Under the pieces are notes generated by a model, which was not told the DNA's origin, ran no database searches, and saw only the letters and a list, made by a program, of their open reading frames with translations. Positions 24,738 through 34,788 of a stretch of 64,000 nucleotides of DNA are shown piece by piece. The stretch is taken from contig NC_133971.1 of NCBI RefSeq assembly GCF_031877795.1, positions 13,866,325-13,930,324 of the forward strand. Direction: 5' to 3'. The stretch is from Strix aluco. Its lineage: Eukaryota; Chordata; Aves; Strigiformes; Strigidae. The first letter of the stretch is position 1, and the number at the start of each line of letters is the position of its first letter. The position numbers were made by a program, and so were the translations under genes.

Positions 24738-26188
24738 ATGAGTGGTTTTATTCTGCAGGCTCCCAAAGTACTTATTCATCCTTATGTTAGCTCTTTGATA
24801 CTGTTCATTAATGCTATTCACCTATTGTGGGTTGTGTGGAGCTCGGTATGTTTTTGGTGTAAGAGAAGGCAAATTTTGGGTGAGTCAATACAAAAATATG
24901 CCCTGAGGTGGCCTGTCCCTGGGTGGCAGGGGGAGTGGAAGGATTTGGGCAGATTCCTAGGACGGTTATCACCTCCTGTAGACTGGGATCTTACCCCTGA
25001 ACAGGCAAGCAACCCTGCAAAATTGACACAACACCTGATAGAAGGGTGCCTTGCCTATCCCAATGAAAATCAACAACTCCTAGAGCTGTACTGGGGCCTG
25101 GCCTGTGCTTATCGAGCTGCAGTTCAGTGCTCTCAAAGGACTGTGGTGGAAATGGGAACTCAAACAACAACAACAGCAGAGAATGCTCCAGTAAAAAAAA
25201 GAAACAGTGGACAAGGAGAACAACAGGTCCATACCCTCGATTAATAAGGGAGGAGAAAGAAGAGGAAGAAGCAGGTCCTTCAGCAAAGGGGTCAGAGGAG
25301 GGAATAACAGAACTCAAACAGGAGGCAGAAACTACCTGGTCCCTGATGTCATCAGAACTGTGAGATCTGCGGAAAGACTATAGCCACCAGCCAGGTGAGC
25401 GGATTGCTGCCTGGCTGCTTCGATGCTGGGATAATGGGGCTGATGCTCAACAACTGGAAGGTAAGGAAGCCCAACAGCTGGGTTCCCTTGCTAGAGATCG
25501 AGGAATTGAAAGGGGAATTGGAAAAGAAACAGCAACTTGCAGTCTGTGGAGACAGCTCCTTTCAAGTGTTAGAGCAAGATATCCTTTCAAGGAAGATCTT
25601 ACAGACAACTCCCCAGGGAAGTGGACTACTGCAGATGAAGGTGTCCAGTACCTGAGAGAATTAGCAGCGCTGGAAGTCATCTATAGTGATCCGGATAATG
25701 ATGAAGCCCCTAAAAATCCAGAGGATGTCCTGTGCACACGGGCCATGTGGAGGAAGGTGATTAAAGGTGCGCCATCCTCGTATTCTGCCGGCTTGGCTGC
25801 GATGTACTATCCAGAACTGGATGTGGGAGAAGGACTAAGATGTACACCAACTGTGGAGACAGTCTCTTCCTGGCTTCAGAACTTTGAAGAGAGTCTTGGT
25901 ACCTCCTCATCTCTATGGGCGAGCGCCCTGGATGTGAGGAGCACCCCAAGAAATCAGTTGTCTTCCTCCCCAGTCATAGGGAAAGGGAAACCCAGGCGCA
26001 TGACACGTGGCAAACTTTGGTTCTTCCTGTGTGACCAGGGGGAGGACATGAGGAAGTGGGATGGTCAACCCACCTTCAAGTTGGAAGCTCGTGTACATGA
26101 ATTGCGAGGAAAGACCCCTCCCAAGAAGAAGACATCCAAGAAGGTTGTTAATGTAGCTGGTGTGAAACCACAAGAAAGTAATCAATGA
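24738..26188 (+). pseudogene. gag remnant (ERVL-like), frameshifted and with a stop
   Basis: The first part (ATG at 24738 to stop at 25242-25244) has a hydrophobic N-terminal segment, then an acidic/basic region. At the A8 run (about 25193-25200) the correct frame shifts; the following frame carries a Lys/Glu-rich linker, a TGA at 25361-25363, and then a capsid-like domain (about 25364-25960) containing AAWLLRCWDNGA, LYPFKED-like and GKWTT blocks seen in avian ERV Gag proteins. The C-terminus is Lys-rich and ends at TGA 26186-26188. No CCHC zinc knuckle is present. The product would form the virion core in a live relative; here it is dead. Confidence 0.8.
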
Positions 26189-26638
26189 TCTCCCAGATAC
26201 AGGAAGACTGAGATCACCTCCCTTGGCCCTGATGAAGGAGTCTCTGGCCTGGCACGGCAAGGGTCAGACAGTGAATACTCCGACCAAGAACAGGAATAGA
26301 GGTCCCCTGCCTCCAGCCAGGAGGAGGAAAGGGATGATAGGGTGTATTGGACAGTGTGGATTTGATGGCCTGGCACATCAAATCCACAGAAGTACCAGGC
26401 TTTAATCGACACTGGGGCACAGTGTACATTAATGCCATCAATTTATAGAGGGGCAGAACCTATCTGGATCTCAGGAGTGACAGGGGGATGTCAAGAACTG
26501 TCAGTACTGGAGGCTGAGGTTAGTTTGACCGGGGACAAGTTGGAAAAACATCTCATTGTAACTGGCCCAGAAGCCCCTTGTATCTTGGGCATTGACTACC
26601 TCAAGAGGGGGTATTTCAAAGAACCAAAAGGATACTGA
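26189..26638 (+). pseudogene. Retroviral aspartic protease remnant
   Basis: In the same frame as the 3' part of gag, after a linker with a TAG (26297-26299) and a TGA (26363-26365), comes the protease active-site block ALIDTGAQCTLMP with DTGA at 26408-26419. Downstream are the flap region and the conserved C-terminal ILGIDYL block (near 26585-26605). The segment ends at a TGA (26636-26638) and reverse transcriptase follows in the same frame. The enzyme would mature Gag-Pol in a live relative. Confidence 0.85.
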
Positions 26639-27763
26639 TGGGCTTTTGGTATGGCCAGTGTGAACACAGAGAAGGTCAAACAGTTGTCTAATCTGCGTGG
26701 CCTTTCAGAAGATCCTTTTGTTGTAGGACTGTTGCGAGTTAAAGAACAACAGGTGCCAATTGCTACAAGGACCGTGCACCGATGGCAGTATGGCTCAAAC
26801 CGAGACTCTCTGGCTCCCATCCAAGACCTGATTCGTCAACTGGAGAGGCAAGGTGTCATCAGTAAGACACATCCGCCTTTTAATAGCCCAATATGGCCAG
26901 TGCGAAACTCTGACGGAGGGTGGAGGTTAACAGTCTATCGTGGCCTGAACGAAGTGACGCCACCACTGAGTGCTGCTGTACCAGATATGTTAGAGCTCCA
27001 ATATGAACTGGAGTCAAAGGCAGCCAAGTGGTACCCCACAATCGACATTGCCAATGCATTCTTTTCAATTCCTTTGACAGAAGAGTGCAGGCCACAGTTT
27101 GCTTTCACGTGGAGGGGTGTCCAGTATACCTGGAATCGACTGCCCCAGGGGTGGAAGCACAGCCCCACTATTTGTCATGGACTAATTCAAACTGCACTGG
27201 AAAAGGGTGATGCCCTGAACATCTATAGTACATCGATGACATCATTGTGTGGGGCAACAAGGCAGAAGAAGTGTTCAAGAAAGGACAAAGAGTAATTGAG
27301 ATTCTTCTGAGAGCTGGGTTTGCCATAAAGAAAAGCAAGGTCAAGGGACCAGCACAGGAGATTCAGTTCTTGGGAATAAAATAGCAAGATGGACGCTGTC
27401 ATGTGCCTATGGATGTTGTCAACAAGATAGCAACTATGTCTCCACTGACCAACAAGAAGGAAACACAAGCTTTCTTAGGACTTGTGGGATTTTGGAGGAT
27501 GCATATTCCAGGTTACAGTCAGCTGGTGAGCCCTCTCTATCAAGTAACCCGAAAGAAGAACAATTTTGAGTGGGGTCTTGAGCAACAACAAGCCTTTGAG
27601 CACATCAAACAGGAGATAGCTCGGGCGGTAGCTCTTGGGCCTGTTTGGACAGGACCAGCTGTGCAAAATGTACTTTACACATCAACTGGGGAGCATGGCC
27701 TCACATGGAGCCTCTGGCAGAAGATACCAGGTGAAACTCTAGGTCGACCATTAGGAAGCCAAC
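26639..27763 (+). pseudogene. Reverse transcriptase remnant (pol)
   Basis: Fingers/palm motifs are clear: PPFNSPIWPV, YPTIDIANAFFSIPL (first catalytic Asp near 27045) and LPQGWKHSPTICHG. The catalytic YIDD box is at 27229-27240 but sits in a different frame from the upstream part, so a small indel lies just before it. In the YIDD frame the palm/thumb continues through LGI, a TAG at 27376-27378, and the QAFLGLVGFWRMHIPGYS connection block. A further frame change occurs close to 27763. The order of motifs is that of a retroviral RT; the copy is non-functional. Confidence 0.9.
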
Positions 27764-28520
27764 TACACTCTGACTGAAAAGGAGATACTAGCAGCATATG
27801 AGGGGATTCGAGCCGCTTCAGAAGTTGTTGGTACAGAAGCACAGCTCCTCTTGGCGCCATGATTGCCTGTATTACATTGGATGTTCAAAGGAAACATCCC
27901 TTCTACGCACCATACAATGAGTGCTACCTGGAGTAAATGGGTACCATTAATCACACAACGAGCTTGACTGGGAAAACCCAACCGCCCAGGGATCGTGGAA
28001 GAGATCATGGACTAGCCAGAAGGTAGAGATTTTGGAGCACTGCCTGAGGAAGTGGCTCATGCCCAAGAGGCACTGCCATATAACGAGTTACCAGAAGATG
28101 AGAGGCGTTATGCTCTGTTTACTGATGGATCCTGTCGTGTGGTAGGAAACCATAGGAAGCGGAAAGCTGCTGTGTGGAGTCCCACAAGACAAGTCATTGA
28201 GGTCACTGAAGGAGAGGGCAAGTCAAGTCAGTTTGCAGAAGTAAAAACGATCCAACTAGCCCTAAAGATTACTGAACGAGAAAAGTGGCCAGTACTGTAT
28301 CTCTACACTGACTCCTGGATGGTGGCTAACACCCTGTGGGGGTGGCTACAGGAGTGGAAGAAGACCAGTTGGCAGCACAGAGGTAAACCCATCTGGGCTG
28401 CTGCATTGTGTCAGGACATCGCTGCCCGAGTGGAAAACGTGGCTCTAAAGGTACGTCATGTAGATGCCCACGTGTCCAAAAGCCGTGCCACTGAAGAACA
28501 TCAAAACAATGAGCAAGTAA
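27764..28520 (+). pseudogene. RNase H remnant (pol)
   Basis: Begins with the YTLTEKEILAAYEG connection block at 27764. Several stops lie between 27860 and 28020. The RNase H domain is then open from 28052, with LFTDGS (catalytic Asp at 28124-28126), a Glu in the central helix, YTDSW (28304-28318) and HVDAHVSKS (near 28457). It would remove the RNA template during reverse transcription. A frameshift just before 28521 separates it from integrase. Confidence 0.88.
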
Positions 28521-29439
28521 GCAGACAAGGCTGCCAAAATTGAAGCAGCTCAGCTGGACCTGGACTGGGAGCACAAGGGTGAGCTATTTGTAGCTCGATG
28601 GGCCCATGAAACATCCGGGCATCTCGGGAGAGAAGCAAAGTACAGATGGGCTTGTGATCGAGGGGTAGACCTGACCATGGAGGCCATCTCACAGGTCACT
28701 CATGAATGTGAAACGTGCTGCAATCAAGCGAGCCACACGAGTAAAGCCTCCCTGGAACAGAGGGCGATGGCTGAGTTTTCGATATGGTGAGGCCTGGCAA
28801 ATTGACTATATCGGACCACTGCCACGAACACGCCAAGGCAAGCACTACTTACTCACCATGGTGGAAGCAACTACTGGTTGGCTTGAAATGTACCGTGAAA
28901 TCATGCCACTGCCTGAAATACCATCTTAGGTCTTGAAAGGCAAATTTTATGGTGACATGGTACTCCTGAAAGAATCGAATCAGACAACGGGACCCATTTT
29001 CGAAATAACTCCTGGGCAAAAAAACCACGGCATTGAATGGGTGTATCACATTCCTTATTACCCACAAGCGTCTGGAAAGATTGAAAGATACAATGGACTG
29101 TTGAAGACTATGTTGAGAGCATTGGACAATGGGGGATGGAAACACTGGGATATAAATTTACCAGAAACCACTTGGCTAATTAACACCAGAGGATCTGTTA
29201 ACTGTCCTGGTCCTGCCCAAACAAAACCCCTTCATACTGTGGGAGGAGATAAGGTCCCTGTAGTACACACAGGGCAATGGCTGGGGAAGGCAGTATGGAT
29301 TGCTCCTCCCTTGGGAAAAGGCAAGCCCACTCATGGGATTGTTTTTGCTCAGGGACCTGAATGTACTTGGTGGGTAATGCAGGAGAATGGGACTACTCAG
29401 TGTGTGCCTCAAGGAGATTTAACCTTAGGGGGAAAATAA
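28521..29439 (+). pseudogene. Integrase remnant (pol)
   Basis: An N-terminal HHCC zinc site is visible: His at 28605 and 28620, CETC at 28707-28718. A frame change near 28720 leads to the catalytic core: WQIDYIGPLP with the first Asp at 28804-28806, ESDNGTHF with the second Asp at 28983-28985 (again in another frame), and GKIERYNG with the catalytic Glu at 29083-29085. The Asp-to-Glu distance is 100 nt where the canonical D-x35-E needs 108, so about 8 nt are lost between them. The C-terminal domain is open to TAA at 29437-29439 with a Trp-rich GPECTWWVMQ block. Confidence 0.88.
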
Positions 29440-29716
29440 TCTGTGGGCTGAGTTGTATGTTGCAGGAAATGATGGAGGAAGTAGGAACGATGAAGAGTGA
29501 ACCAGATACGTGCAATGATGACCCAAATCTAGTCGGTGCTGGAGTCCAACAGTCAAACATACTGCTCCTGTCCTGAACATCCATCTTGACAGATGGGAGC
29601 CAAGTCACTGAACATCTGGAGGAGTGAGGAAAGCTTACGGAATGAATAAATGCGTGTTATGTGGGACCTGGGCATGATGTAAATGGTATGGAATAAGGGG
29701 TGGAGACAAAAAAGAC
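29440..29716 (+). other. Proviral 3' non-coding region with polypurine tract, no env
   Basis: Only ~280 bp separate integrase from the 3' LTR; no envelope-like frame (signal peptide, furin site, fusion peptide or membrane anchor) fits here. An AATAAA lies at 29645-29650. A purine-rich run, about 29693-29715, ends directly at the LTR and is the likely plus-strand primer. Confidence 0.7.
29645..29650 (+). promoter_or_regulatory. Internal AATAAA upstream of the inverted LTR
   Basis: A canonical hexamer in sense orientation, 67 bp before the inverted LTR. With the LTR's own signal reversed, it is the nearest sense poly(A) signal. Possibly chance. Confidence 0.35.
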
Positions 29717-30332
29717 TGTGGTGGTTTGACCTTGGCTAAATGCCAGGTACCCACCAAGTCACTCTATCACTTCCCCCCCCTTCCCCCTTTTTTTCTCAAC
29801 AGGGCAAAGAGGGGAAAGAAAATAAGATAGGAAAAAAAAAAAACAAACAGTCCTTGTGGGTAAAACAAAAGCAGTTTTAATATAAGCAAAGTGAAGCAAA
29901 GGTCTGCGCACGGAAGCAAAACAAAAATTTATTTTGATTTATTCTCTACTTCCCATGAACAGGCGATGTCGGGCCTTCTCAGGAAGCAGGGCTCTGATAC
30001 ACGCAGTGGTTGCCTCGGAGGACCAAGGGTGACCCCACCCCCTTCCTCCTTTTTCACAGCTTTATACTGAGCAGACGTCATATGGTCTGGAATATCCCTT
30101 TGGTCAGTTGGGGTCAGCTGTCCTGGTTGTGTCCCCTCCCAAGATCTTGCCCACCCCGTCCCACTGTGGGGGGGGAAATGTCAGAAAGAGCCTTGGTGCT
30201 GTGTAAGCACTACTCAGCAGTAGCCACAACACCAGTGTGCTATCAACACCCTGCCAGCTCCCAGCATAAAACACAGCACCATGAGGGCTGCTACAGGGGA
30301 AAACAAATTCCGGCTCAGCCAGACCCAGTACA
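29717..30332 (-). repeat. 3' LTR, inverted (616 bp)
   Basis: Starts TGTGGTGGTTTGACC and ends CCCAGTACA: this is the reverse complement of the 5' LTR from end to end. The TATA box and AATAAA are both retained on the minus strand (near 30060 and 29937-29942). Differences from the 5' copy look limited to small indels in homopolymer, purine and GT runs and scattered substitutions. Confidence 0.85.
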
Positions 30333-30337
30333 GAATG
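30333..30337. repeat. Target-site duplication, right copy (GAATG)
   Basis: Exact match to 23931-23935, placed immediately after the last base of the inverted LTR homology. Confidence 0.8.
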
Positions 30338-31030
30338 CAAGACAAAAAGCTAGCTGACTGCAAGCTGGAGCTGTAGGTTTCCTTTGGAGCAACATTTCCA
30401 CCCTGATGTCCTGGGTTTTCAAACATAGGAACTCAAACTTCAGCATACTGTGGTGTGGACCATAACCTTCTGGCTGACTTACCCCTGCAGACAAGAGACA
30501 GAGCTGCTCTCTGTGGCAGCTAGAGCTGGTCAACAGTTTATTGTTTGTTTTAGTGAAATTTTTTTCTTGAAAGAATACCTCTCAACCAAAGAATACCTGT
30601 TTGAAGCTCTTCAGCTTCTCGGAGGCTAAGCAGGACGATAGCTGTATCTGTCCTGCAGGGTGCCCTATAATCTTGGCACCATGCCTGCTGCAAGACACCT
30701 TGAAACCTGGATCTCTCAACAGCAGCAGTCACACCATGATTTCTTGTCTGCCTATTGGAGTTTCCTTGCAAAGTCTGGAGCTTGGTATGCTTGGGTCTCA
30801 CTGGGCTCACTCAAAGTGTAGGAGATCTAGATTTCTGACCCTTTTTTGAACGAGGCAGAAACAAGACTTAAACCTCAGCCTTTCTGGTAATTATTTTAAG
30901 CAAAGGTTCAGACTGTAGTATTCTGCCTTTTTCTCTCAGAAATGTTGTAGGTCTAGTTTTCATTCTGATATGGGATGAAAATGTTTGACATTTTAATGGA
31001 ATAAGATTTCTACCTGGGCGCCCAAGGGAG
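30338..31030. other. Gene-free stretch between provirus and CR1
   Basis: Unique sequence; open frames of up to ~85 codons have no support. Confidence 0.45.
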
Positions 31031-31747
31031 GATCACAGATCACAGAATCACAGAATCGTCTAGGTTGGAAAAGACCTTGAAGATCATCTAGTCCAACCAT
31101 TAACCTAACATTGACAGTTCCCAACTACACTATATCCCTCAGCGCTGTGTCGACCCTACTCTTAATCACCTCCAGGGATGGGGACTCCACCACCTCCCTG
31201 GGCAGCCCATTCCAATGCCTAACAACCCATTCTCTGAAGAAATACTTCCTAATATCCAGTCTAAACCTTCCCTGGTGCAACTTGAGGCCACTACTTCCTG
31301 TCCTATCGCTTATTACTTGGTTAAAGAGACTCATCCCCAGTTCTCTGCGATCTCCTTTCAGGTAGTTGTAGAGGGCGATGAGGTCTCCCCTCAGCCTCCT
31401 CTTCTCCAGACTAAACAACCCCAGTTCCCTCAGCCGCTCCTCGTACGACATGTGCTCCAGACCCTTCACCAGCTTTGTTGCCCTTCTTTGGACACGCTTG
31501 AGTAATTCAATGTCCTTTTTGTAGTGAGGGGCCCAAAACTGAATCCAGTAATCAAGGTGCTGCCTCACCAGTGCCGAGTCCAGGGGTAAGATCACTTCCC
31601 TGTCCCTGCTGGCCACGCCATTTCTGACACAAGCCATTGGCCTTCTTGGCCACCTGGGCACACTGCTGGCTCATGTTCAGCCGGCTGTCAATCAACACCC
31701 CCAGGTCCCTCTCTGATTGGCAGCTCTCCAGCCACTCCCCCCCCAAG
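31031..31747 (-). mobile_element. CR1 LINE, young, 5'-truncated
   Basis: The minus strand carries the last ~715 bp of a CR1 ending in CACAGAAT-type tail units (31031-31056). The ORF2 C-terminal region is open over most of its length (31125-31661), with the blocks [44 protein letters not shown] and [13 protein letters not shown] in order. It lies downstream of the reverse-transcriptase core, so the copy cannot move itself. It closely resembles the copy at 37.1-38.4 kb in opposite orientation. Confidence 0.95.
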
Positions 31748-31950
31748 GATGTTCATGGCTTGACTTTGTAGAGAGCTCCATGCCAGTAATTAACATTTCA
31801 GATAAAGAGAAGCTCTCCTCCATGCTTGTTACAGTCCTGTCATCTCTCCTTTGCAAGTAGAGATTATGTGATCAGGGAAGGGTGTTGGTGGCTAAAGAGG
31901 CAAGGTAATTCTCTGTAGCTTTTTAGCTCTTTAGCTACCTAAAATACACT

Positions 31951-31972
31951 CCCCCCCCCCCGCCCCCCCTCC
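31951..31972. repeat. C-rich tract
   Basis: Eleven C, one G, then seven C. The G-rich minus strand could form a G-quadruplex. Confidence 0.85.
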
Positions 31973-34720
31973 TCTTTCTGTTCAGTTTCATGGTCTCCCT
32001 TCTCTGCAGCTCCTAAAGATCTGAGCTTCTGTTTGACAAACCCAGAAAGTGGGAAGATGAAAGCATGAAGTGCCCTTTTGGAAGGGACTCATGTGGCTTG
32101 CAGTTCCTCTTGAAGACTGTGTCTTCCAAGACATTCATGAGGATGCAGTTATCAGATAATGATAAAGGCAAATGGGGCCATAGCTGATATTGGCTTACAT
32201 AGAAGGCATCATCAAGTGATCAAGTTATCCTTCATATATGAAAATATATAAGTAAAACACTGTCAGCGCTCCCTTTCTTGATTTCTCTTCACTTTTTTCC
32301 CACTGTTTGATAAATCTGATTAGTAAAACAAATTTGATATGGTCCCTTGTTGTTGTCTTATATATATGTTGAGGCTCATGTGATGAGAAACCTATGTCTT
32401 GGTTAGAAATGATAGCTGTTGTGAAAATACTAACACAGACAACAGGAATAGTGGGAAAGGAATATGAAGGGCCTGAGTAATGAAAGCTTGGACTGAACTG
32501 CATTTCAGCTGCCAAGCAGGGGGAGAAAAAAAAAAAAGGAAAGAAAAATATAAGATTTGGATGTGCTTTTTTTTCCAGTGAATGTAATAAAAAGAAAAAT
32601 TTTACCTTGGAGCTACCAAATGTGTTAGCTTTGCCTCAAATGAATTACTGTTTTTTACACTCTGAAAAAACTGAAACAGTTTGTTTAAAAATTCTCTCCC
32701 ATCTTTGGCTAACACTATTTGACTTGAATTATGAACAGTCGAATTTTGGTCATCTCTGAAACAGCTTATTTTGTTGCAGCTCTACTCATAACCACCCCTT
32801 GCACCCATTAGCTCTGTTTCTGTGGTCTCTAAAACAAAAAAGGCCAGAAACAGAAAAGCAATGGAACCGCCTACGGCAAGTGTGGTTGCAATTATTTACA
32901 ATGCTGTTGAGGTTCCATTGTAGAAATGATATAAGAAGATATAGATTTTTCTTTGAGCCAGATGAGGCCTTGGTGTTGCTGACATCCTGTTTCACCACCC
33001 CAGGGAGGATTTGTGGTCCTCACTCCTTGGCGATGCCTCAGGTACTTCTACAGCAAACTTTCTAGCTGCTCTGGCTGCTTTTACAAAGCAAATCCTCTGT
33101 GTATAAGATGATAGTCAGCAATTGGGGTAAAACTGCAGGATTCCCTCTATGCTTCAGTAAAGATGGTTCAGTATAATTTAACATGGAAAAATGTAATAGT
33201 ACAGAGGACTGGGTTAAAAAATAGCAAAACGAGACATGATTTAAATTGAAACAGCCCCCGTGACACTGCAAGGAAAATGATCTGGTAGACGTAGTGTATA
33301 TAATCTTTAAACCATCAGCCAATATCTGGCATCAATTAGAAAAGCGCACGGGACACTGAGCTGCTCTGTGGATTTGACGCCACATCCTGCCCCTCCTGTG
33401 ACGCAGCACCCAGCACACAGTGCTGCTCACGGCAGGGCAGGCTTTGCCCAGATTACATATGCTGTGCTCTTTGCAGCTAGTTTGTAACACCAGTTTAGGT
33501 TACTAGATGAGAACAGCAATCTGTGGTATGGTGTGTAATAAGAAAACTTGCTTTCGAAGGCCTGCATTTCTCTAGTTATCTTCCTAATGTTGATGTACAT
33601 TGTAGGTATTGATGTCTAATGATGAATGAAACCCCCATTTGCAATGATGCTTCCTCTTAAAGTCCAAGCTCAGACTATTTCTCTCAAAACAGGAATGGAC
33701 AGGGTTGAGCATGTCTGAAGCAATAAGCTAAAATTGTATGGCAAAACACAGAACTGCGCTGGATGTGAAGCAAACACTGAGACTAGAAGTCGTACATAAG
33801 ATGTCTCTTCTGTGGCAGTCACTCAAGTCAGACTGTGACCGTGGGTTGAGTCTGCAAGGAACTTGCCATAAATTTAATTCAGCCTAAGAGGGCAGAACAG
33901 CCAAAACTAGAGCTGGAGGGCAACCAAAGCTTGCCACAGTTGTCTTTCCTCCCCAGTATACCTCTTCAGCGACATCGTCTCGTCTGTGATGGGAAAACTT
34001 CATTGTCATGCTGGGAGAAGCATCTCCTCTCTGTCTTCAAGCTCTGAAGAGAGCCACATCTCTCTCCCACAGGGCTTCTGGCAACTAGGAAAAGCAATGT
34101 ATCCTATTTCTCAGTCTCTCTTTGGGGCAATCGCTTAGTGTAGCAATGGCAAAATATCAGGTATCAATTCCATGGTGTCAGTACTGCATTATCAGAAAAA
34201 CACTCTTTGCCTACAAAACCCTGAAGATGAGCCTCAGCTAGCCACTGAGGGCAAGGCTGCAGCAATGCCTGTGCTCCAAACTCCCCTTGATTTTAAATGA
34301 AGGAGGAGGATGGTTGCATCTGCGGTGGCATTTCAGACATTTCCTCTTCTACCTGAGCTGAGTCTGAGGCAGTTTTTTCCTCTGTAGGAGGATATGCCAC
34401 TGAGCATCACAGCTGGTAACATTGTAGGAAAGATGAAGGATAAAAGATAGACAGCGAGATCATTTGATGTCTTTTGGTTTTCCAGGAAGGCCCCGTGACT
34501 TAAAAGGAGTCGGTGGTTCTATTTTCAGTTTGGTTAACACCAGATAAGTAATTTTTAAAAATAGCAAACAGGCTTCTTGTGATCTGAACAAAGAAAGATA
34601 ATTTTTAAGGTTCAAATATGAAAGAGAACCAGCCGTCAGCTGTAACTGCTGCCTGAGATACCGAGCTTCACAAGTGTGACTGAGCACCAGGAACTTCAGG
34701 ACATTCTGCAGTGACATTAC

Positions 34721-34788
34721 CTCACTCATTTTGGCAGCCAGCCTTTCCTTTTCATCAGCTTCTGGGATTTCATTAAGCAGAAAATGTA
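34721..34788 (-). CDS. Weak candidate internal exon, protein unknown
   Basis: Inside a 161-codon minus-strand open frame (34460-34945) a 68-nt segment is bordered by a fair acceptor (CCATCATCTCTTCACAG) and a donor (GTGAG|GTAATG). It reads HFLLNEIPEADEKERLAAKMSE, a plausible amphipathic, charged helix ending in phase 0. A second donor-like site (ACTG|GTGAGT) lies 42 nt upstream of the acceptor, which is too close for a normal vertebrate intron, so the arrangement may be chance. I cannot assign a family. Confidence 0.25.

Larger units (their letters stand above)
23936..30332 (+). mobile_element. Defective ERVL-like provirus with LTRs in inverted orientation
   Basis: A 6.4-kb endogenous retrovirus, coding strand plus: 5' LTR, primer binding site, gag, protease, reverse transcriptase, RNase H, integrase, no env, polypurine tract, then an LTR that is the reverse complement of the first. 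Both outer ends are the U3 terminus (TGTACTGGG...CCCAGTACA), and the element is bounded by a 5-bp GAATG duplication, as retroviral integrase makes. Classification as class III/ERVL-like rests on a tRNA-Lys1,2-type primer site as in foamy viruses, lack of a CCHC zinc knuckle in gag and absence of env; it is likely but not certain. Every coding region is broken, so the copy cannot be functional. Confidence 0.85.

Noticed and set aside
30010..30357. 115-codon plus frame, with a near-identical minus frame at 23800-24312
   Set aside because: Both are antisense translations of the two provirus LTRs; the similarity reflects the LTR repeat, not a gene.
31021..31748. CCCAAGG on both sides of the CR1 at 31 kb as a target duplication
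   Set aside because: CR1 insertions usually lack clear duplications, the right copy overlaps a C run, and the left copy is four bases away from the tail.
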